Shown here: piece after piece, positions 1-5,990 of the stretch | Layout of the letters: every line of letters starts with the position of its first letter | How positions within the stretch are numbered: the stretch's first letter is position 1 | Origin: Candidatus Latescibacterota bacterium | Lineage (GTDB): Bacteria > Latescibacterota > UBA2968 > GCA-2709665 | NCBI GenBank assembly: GCA_030746455.1 | Contig: JASLMQ010001067.1 | Span: 1 to 5,990, forward strand | Direction of reading: 5' to 3' | Length of the DNA stretch: 5,990 nucleotides | Notes under the pieces: generated by a model | Seen by the model: only the letters and a program-made list of their open reading frames with translations | Databases searched by the model: none | What the model was told of the DNA's origin: nothing | Program-made: the position numbers and the translations under genes

Positions 1-936
1 CCCCTCGTTCTCACGGGCTACGTGCTGGTGGGTTTCTTCCGCGGCACCGCAAACGCCATGGCCCCGATGTGGATGACCGTGGTGGTCAACGTGGTGAACG
101 TCGTCGGAGACTACGTACTGATCTACGGGAAGCTCGGGGCGCCGGAGTTGGGGGTTCTGGGTGCGGCGTGGGCCTCCGTCCTCGCGGGCCTCGCGGGTCT
201 GATCTACGCGCTCGGGGTGCTGGTTCTTCGCTATCGACCCTACCTGGCCGAGAGGCCGCAGTCGCTGCTGAGGGGGCCCAAGCTGCGGCTGCTGCTGGCG
301 ACGAACGCCAATCTGTTCGGACGGACGGCCAGCCTGCTGTTCGCCCAGTTCTTCATGCTCAGCACCGTTGCCAGGATGGGTGAGGTGGCCCTGGCCGCGA
401 ACGCCGTGATGATGCAGATCTGGTCCCTGGCCAGCTACACGGTGGACGGCTTCGCCTTCGCCGCCGAGACGTTGGTGGGCAACTGCCTGGGGAGGAAAGA
501 CTTCGCCGAGGCCCGTCGGGTGGCCCGGAGGTGCATCCTGTGGGGAGTGACCCTCGGAATCGGCTACGCGGTGGGATATGCCGCCGCGATCGATCTCATC
601 GTCAACGGGTTCACGGACCACGTGCCCGTCCGACAGACCGCGGCCTCGCTGATCTTCTGGGTAGCCGCCATCCAGCCCCTGAATGCGGTGGTTTTCATCC
701 TCGACGGGATCTTCATCGGGGCGAACGACACGGGCTATCTGTTCAAGGCCATGGCCCTGTCGGCGTTCGGGATCTACCTGCCGGCCACGCTGTTCCTCGT
801 GTACTGTCTCGGCCTGGATCTCAAGGGTGCGTGGATGGGATACAACTGCTTAATGATCGGCCGGTTCGCCACTTTGGCGCCACGCTATGCGGGTAACCGA
901 TGGATGCGGACCTTCGTGGAAGACGGATTTGCTTGA
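1..936 (+). CDS. MATE-family efflux transporter, DinF-like, 5'-truncated by window edge
   Basis: This is the C-terminal 311 residues of an inner-membrane multidrug and toxin extrusion antiporter. Such proteins export cationic or amphipathic compounds in exchange for Na+ or H+. The frame is open from base 1, so the real start is upstream; a GTG at 22 is just an internal valine. The visible part has several hydrophobic spans separated by short loops. It begins with the family pattern GFFRG followed by a PM..(T)VVVNVVN segment and a GVLGAAWAS stretch. Later comes NLFGRTASLLFAQFF, then ALAANAVMMQIW and DGFAFAAETLVG (Asp at visible residue 149), then a DGIFIGAND stretch near the end. The AAN and DGFA..AE..VG motifs are typical of the DinF branch rather than NorM. 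Family members are about 440-460 residues, so roughly 140-150 residues are missing. Substrate cannot be told from sequence. The next gene appears to have its own promoter, so no operon link is implied. Confidence 0.9.
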   Translation, partial: PLVLTGYVLVGFFRGTANAMAPMWMTVVVNVVNVVGDYVLIYGKLGAPELGVLGAAWASVLAGLAGLIYALGVLVLRYRPYLAERPQSLLRGPKLRLLLATNANLFGRTASLLFAQFFMLSTVARMGEVALAANAVMMQIWSLASYTVDGFAFAAETLVGNCLGRKDFAEARRVARRCILWGVTLGIGYAVGYAAAIDLIVNGFTDHVPVRQTAASLIFWVAAIQPLNAVVFILDGIFIGANDTGYLFKAMALSAFGIYLPATLFLVYCLGLDLKGAWMGYNCLMIGRFATLAPRYAGNRWMRTFVEDGFA

Positions 937-961
937 CAGCGATTTCCCAACCTGCTAAATT
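933..961 (+). promoter_or_regulatory. Putative sigma70-type promoter for the 456-residue gene
   Basis: A perfect TTGACA (933-938) is followed after 17 bases by TAAATT (956-961; 4 of 6 to TATAAT). A TG lies one base upstream of it (953-954), as in extended -10 promoters. The -35 box overlaps the stop codon of the MATE gene. Transcription would start near 968, leaving a leader of about 95 bases before the ATG at 1064. A second TTGACA at 986-991 has no acceptable -10 at the right distance. The surrounding bases (937-980) are AT-richer than the genes on either side, which fits a promoter region. No experimental support. Confidence 0.5.
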
Positions 962-1047
962 TCACATCATTATCGACGCTATGGGTTGACAATCCGATGG
1001 CTTCCGCTCTCACGGGGCCCGGTACGACCCCGAGTTCGGGCCTTTGG

Positions 1048-1056
1048 GGAGGAGGT
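1048..1056 (+). promoter_or_regulatory. Strong Shine-Dalgarno that sets the start at 1064
   Basis: GGAGGAGGT lies with its GGAGG core (1051-1055) eight bases before ATG 1064. An upstream in-frame TTG at 986 would add 26 residues, but it falls inside a TTGACA sequence and has no ribosome binding site. The ATG at 1064 is therefore preferred. Confidence 0.85.
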
Positions 1057-1063
1057 AGGTGAT

Positions 1064-2434
1064 ATGAATCTCTTCGGTAGCAAGAAGAAGGTCAAAGAGG
1101 CCAAAAAGGCCGCAAACCCGGCCTCTGGCGCATCTGCGTTCAACACCGTAAAGGTCGTGTCCAAGCCCGAGGTGCTCAACGTGCTGATGCAGGGGCTCAA
1201 GGAGGAACAGGTGGAGGCCGAGGTCAGCCGCCAGAAGCTGAAGGCGGCCTCCCTGGTCAGCGGCCGCGGTGCGGGCATCCTCTACAACTACATGATGCAC
1301 AACTTCAAGAGCGGGCCCAGGCCCGTGGTGGTCATCAGCTCCCCCAGGTCCACCAAGGGCGGCAACTTCGTGCCCGTGGACAGTCCCCTGGAGGCCGGGG
1401 AGATGGTCGAGTTCAGCTACAGCATGGCGCTTCCCCAGGCCGACGGGAACACGCTCTACTTCACGGGGCGGGGACCTTACCTCCAGACGGCGATCTACAT
1501 CCCGAATGCGGAGGATCCCAGCAAGCCGTGGGTCGCGTCGCGCGAAGCCACCGAGAAGAAGATGGGCGAGGGTGGGCTGAAGCGGGGCGAGGAGGTCCTG
1601 CAGGTAAGGGTCGACCAGATCACGGTCTTTCCGAATGCCCCCGAGAGCTTCACCGGCGACCAGATCGGGCCCTATGTCTTCTCACCGGAGCTGACGTTGG
1701 TCTCCGGGGGTGGGGTGTGGGCCAAGCGGGGCGGCAGCGGTTACTTCGAGAACATACCGGACACGCTGGAGAAGTACTTCGAGAAGGAGGCCCGGGAGGA
1801 GCGGGTCAAGAACATCACGGGCATCACCCTGGTCGATTTCGGGGTGGACACCATCACGATGATGATCAATACCGATCTCTTCCACGGCCTGGAGCACGAC
1901 CGACTCGTGCCGTCGGTCCGCAAGAAGCCCAATGACAACCTCCAGGTGATCAACTCGTGCGTGGGTTTCCTGCTCAAGTTCGAGGTCAGCGACGAGGTGA
2001 AGGAGCTGGTGATGCGGACCTTCCCCCAGAAGATCGGGAAGGAGGTGGAGATCTACATCCCGCTGATCCTGGGTAGCATCCAGGAGGCGGAGCCTCCGAA
2101 GTACCGAGTGGTGTTCGGGATCTTTCCGCGCGACCTCACGCAGGAGACCGACCCGCGGCGCAGAAAGACGAATCCCGGCGTCAAGTTCGTGCCGCCCTTC
2201 ACGCTTCACCCGAACCCGGAGGACCACAACACCTACCGGAAGCTGATGGTGGCGATGGGGCAGCGGATGAAGGACGACTCGCGGCCGGATGAGGAGAAGG
2301 CCAAGCTCGCGTCCGTCCAGGCCCAGGTGGCGCAGCGGCGGGAGGAGACCAAGGGGAAGCGGGTCAGCGAGAACGTGAAGAAGGCCTTCTCGTCACGTCA
2401 GGAGGCCAAGAAGCGGAAGGAGGCGCAAGGATAG
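1064..2434 (+). CDS. Uncharacterised 456-residue soluble protein with basic, lysine-rich ends
   Basis: I do not recognise this protein and assign no function. It has no signal peptide and no membrane span, so it is probably cytoplasmic. The N-terminus is short and very basic, with six lysines between residues 7 and 15. A predicted helical stretch (about residues 33-65) follows, leading into SGRGAG (66-71). The middle (about 85-370) alternates beta-type hydrophobic runs with glycine/proline turns, and looks like two or more compact alpha/beta or beta domains. Only one cysteine is present (C299), so a metal or Fe-S site based on cysteines is unlikely. The last ~50 residues are rich in K, R, E, Q and A and should form a charged helix or coiled coil. 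The start has a strong Shine-Dalgarno, and coding character is good throughout. It is flanked by its own promoter upstream and a hairpin downstream, so it is probably monocistronic. A c-di-GMP PilZ/YcgR-like fold was considered but the signature residues were not found. Confidence 0.85.
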   Translation: MNLFGSKKKVKEAKKAANPASGASAFNTVKVVSKPEVLNVLMQGLKEEQVEAEVSRQKLKAASLVSGRGAGILYNYMMHNFKSGPRPVVVISSPRSTKGGNFVPVDSPLEAGEMVEFSYSMALPQADGNTLYFTGRGPYLQTAIYIPNAEDPSKPWVASREATEKKMGEGGLKRGEEVLQVRVDQITVFPNAPESFTGDQIGPYVFSPELTLVSGGGVWAKRGGSGYFENIPDTLEKYFEKEAREERVKNITGITLVDFGVDTITMMINTDLFHGLEHDRLVPSVRKKPNDNLQVINSCVGFLLKFEVSDEVKELVMRTFPQKIGKEVEIYIPLILGSIQEAEPPKYRVVFGIFPRDLTQETDPRRRKTNPGVKFVPPFTLHPNPEDHNTYRKLMVAMGQRMKDDSRPDEEKAKLASVQAQVAQRREETKGKRVSENVKKAFSSRQEAKKRKEAQG

Positions 2435-2500
2435 TCTCGCCCCTCCCCGGGGGGTAAGTGGATTGAGCGGCAGGCACCCACCAGGACGATAGACATGCCG

Positions 2501-2540
2501 GCCGCCTGGGCTGGAGTTGCGATCTGCCCAGGCGGCTTTT
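2501..2540 (+). terminator. Terminator-like hairpin, possible attenuator ahead of radical SAM-metH
   Basis: GCCGCCTGGGC (2501-2511) and GCCCAGGCGGC (2526-2536) are perfect 11-bp inverted repeats around a 14-base loop, followed at once by TTTT (2537-2540). This is the form of an intrinsic terminator, although the T tract is short. It could end transcription of the preceding gene, whose stop is at 2434. It sits only 17 bases before the next ATG and 5 bases before that gene's ribosome binding site. There is thus no room for a promoter after it, and any transcript of the downstream genes must pass through it. Upstream GCGGC (2467-2471) could pair with GCCGC (2501-2505) and disrupt the stem, but this is weak and unproven. 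No cobalamin, SAM or SAH riboswitch consensus was recognised in 2435-2500. Confidence 0.6.
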
Positions 2541-2545
2541 GCATT

Positions 2546-2551
2546 GAGAGG
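2546..2551 (+). promoter_or_regulatory. Ribosome binding site for the radical SAM gene
   Basis: GAGAGG lies six bases before ATG 2558. It supports that start over the in-frame ATG at 2495. A start at 2495 would place the whole terminator-like hairpin inside the coding sequence and add 21 residues unrelated to the family. Confidence 0.7.
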
Positions 2552-2557
2552 CGACAT

Positions 2558-3838
2558 ATGGATCCGATCGCGGCCCAGGCCGTGTACATCAAGGAAGAGG
2601 CGCAGAGGGATCCCCGCTCGATGGCGCGGATCGACCGTATCCTGCCGTTCGTGGATTGCTCGACCGGGCCCGTGGTGATCGACGACGCGGCGTGGCATCA
2701 GATCGTGATCGACGAGGGCCTGAACCGTCTCGGCCGTCACGGTCTCGGGGGGGACCAGGTCCGGCCCATCGTCATCTTCAACCAGTACCTCTACCCTCAC
2801 GCCCCGGAGGAGCGGGAGCGGCGCCGCGAGCGCTACCCTGAACTCTTCAAAGGCCAGTTCGATCAGTGGAGCGGCTACGGCGGATGGGACTGGCGCCGAA
2901 GCGGCGACAGGGCCCACAGGAAGGCCACCGGCACCATCTGTCAGCCCGGCTATGCGATGCACTCGATCTGGGGGTGCCACTTCCGCTGCGCTTACTGCGG
3001 CCTGGGCCACATGGCCAATGTGTACGTCAATCTGGAGGATTGGGCCGATCACATACGGCAGGGCCTGCGCGGTCTGGCGGGAACCTCAGGTCAGAACCTG
3101 TTCCAGTGGGACAACGGGGCCGACGTGTCGTGCTGGGAGCCGGAGCTCGGCGGGACTCGACTGCTGGTGGATCTGTTTGCCCAAGAGTCGGACAAGTATC
3201 TCCTGCTTTACGTGGGCAAGAGCGACAACGTGGACTACCTTCCCGACTACGACCACCGGGGGCACACGATCTGCTGCTGGAGCCTGGGGACCGAGACGCA
3301 GTGCCGACGCGTGGAATACCGTACGGCCGACATGGAGGCCCGGCTTGCGGCTGCCCGGAAGTGCCAGGAGGCCGGGTACACCGTGAGGATCCGGTTGAGC
3401 CCCATGGTGCCGACCGCGGGCTGGCGCGAGGAGGTGCGGCACATGATCCGCCGGATGTTCGAGGAGATCCGCCCGGATGTGATCACCATGGAGCCCCTTC
3501 GGTACACCCCTTACGAGGCGCTCGAGTCCGACTTCGAGCCGGGCTTGATCGATCCCGGCTTTATGCAGGCTATGGCCGAGATTCCCGACGATACGGAGGG
3601 ATGGGACCGGTCCCAGTTCCCGGATGATCTTCGGATCGAGATGTTCCGACTCGTCCTCGACGAAGTCGGGCGGCTGTCACCCGACACGCCGGTGGGGCTC
3701 TGCCGGGAGAAGCGCCGGGTGTGGGAGGCCATGGCGGACGATTTCGACCGCATGGGCCAGCACCCCGATAACTACGTCTGCAACTGCGGCCCACGTTCCG
3801 CCGGGTCCGACCGCCGCCTGGTGAAGGCAACCGCTTGA
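2558..3838 (+). CDS. Radical SAM protein, spore-photoproduct-lyase-like (SplB/COG1533 type)
   Basis: This 426-residue cytoplasmic enzyme should bind a [4Fe-4S] cluster and cleave S-adenosylmethionine to a 5'-deoxyadenosyl radical. The cluster motif CX3CX2C is at C140, C144 and C147 ([10 protein letters not shown]). After it, the order of motifs follows spore photoproduct lyase: F182..GAD (187-189), a [11 protein letters not shown] stretch, H-x-G-x-T, WSLGTE (241-246), then [13 protein letters not shown] and RLSPMVP..GW, and a late CREKRRVW (C382). In true SPL the residue that donates the hydrogen atom is a cysteine in F-E-A-x-C-T-S-D; here the matching position appears to be N186, with C192 six residues later. 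About 139 residues precede the cluster, some 50 more than in Bacillus SPL. The C-terminus adds a CNC motif (C408, C410). DNA repair activity is therefore doubtful; the substrate is unknown. It lies eleven bases before metH, almost certainly in one operon. Radical SAM membership is secure; SPL-likeness is from remembered motifs. Confidence 0.85.
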   Translation: MDPIAAQAVYIKEEAQRDPRSMARIDRILPFVDCSTGPVVIDDAAWHQIVIDEGLNRLGRHGLGGDQVRPIVIFNQYLYPHAPEERERRRERYPELFKGQFDQWSGYGGWDWRRSGDRAHRKATGTICQPGYAMHSIWGCHFRCAYCGLGHMANVYVNLEDWADHIRQGLRGLAGTSGQNLFQWDNGADVSCWEPELGGTRLLVDLFAQESDKYLLLYVGKSDNVDYLPDYDHRGHTICCWSLGTETQCRRVEYRTADMEARLAAARKCQEAGYTVRIRLSPMVPTAGWREEVRHMIRRMFEEIRPDVITMEPLRYTPYEALESDFEPGLIDPGFMQAMAEIPDDTEGWDRSQFPDDLRIEMFRLVLDEVGRLSPDTPVGLCREKRRVWEAMADDFDRMGQHPDNYVCNCGPRSAGSDRRLVKATA

Positions 3839-3849
3839 GAGTGCACGGT

Positions 3850-5990
<2,141 letters not shown>

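Noticed and set aside
986..1063. Upstream TTG start giving a 482-residue version of the unknown protein
   Set aside because: No ribosome binding site precedes it, and the extra residues lack the character of the rest. ATG 1064 has an optimal GGAGGAGGT.
1064..2434. PilZ/YcgR-type c-di-GMP receptor identity for the unknown protein
   Set aside because: The region around VDFGVDTITM loosely recalls a PilZ strand, but the RxxxR and D/NxSxxG signature is missing.
2445..2452. CCCCGGGG palindrome just after the unknown gene
   Set aside because: It is short, has no loop space and no T tract, and is expected by chance in GC-rich DNA.
2435..2500. Cobalamin, SAM or SAH riboswitch before the radical SAM-metH unit
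   Set aside because: Genomic logic would allow one, but I could not find a B12 box or the conserved cores of SAM or SAH riboswitches in this short stretch.
2495..2557. In-frame upstream ATG at 2495 as start of the radical SAM protein
   Set aside because: It would translate through the perfect terminator-like hairpin and has no good ribosome binding site. ATG 2558 has GAGAGG six bases upstream.
2393..3052. Minus-strand open frame of 219 codons across the 2435-2557 gap
   Set aside because: It is antisense to the end of the unknown gene and the start of the radical SAM gene and has no recognisable motif. The + strand genes explain the region.

Overview
The window comes from a high-GC bacterium. 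Its codons end mostly in G or C, the genes are closely packed on one strand, and Shine-Dalgarno starts are clear. Nothing visible fixes the phylum. All four supported genes read on the + strand. There are no RNA genes, CRISPR arrays, insertion sequences or long repeats that I can see.

Layout. Positions 1-936 are the 3' part of a MATE-family multidrug/cation antiporter gene, closest by motif to the DinF branch; its 5' end lies outside the window. A 127-base gap (937-1063) follows. A good sigma70-type promoter (933-961) overlaps the MATE stop codon, and a strong ribosome binding site leads into a 456-residue soluble protein that I do not recognise (1064-2434). A 123-base gap (2435-2557) holds a perfect 11-bp GC-rich inverted repeat followed by TTTT. 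This terminator-like hairpin ends only 17 bases before the next start codon. Positions 2558-3838 encode a radical SAM protein of the spore-photoproduct-lyase-like (SplB/COG1533) type. It carries a clear CX3CX2C cluster motif but, by my alignment from memory, lacks the SPL catalytic cysteine. Eleven bases after its stop, cobalamin-dependent methionine synthase metH begins (3850) and runs off the right edge inside the B12 cap domain.

How the genes relate. The radical SAM gene and metH are almost certainly cotranscribed. A SAM-consuming enzyme next to the enzyme that regenerates methionine, the SAM precursor, is suggestive, but the sequence does not show a shared pathway. The hairpin just before the radical SAM gene could either end the transcript of the unknown gene or act as an attenuator for the radical SAM-metH pair. 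The MATE gene and the unknown gene look like separate transcription units. The most interesting items are the SPL-like enzyme with an altered active site beside metH, the hairpin that may control both, and the unrecognised 456-residue protein.
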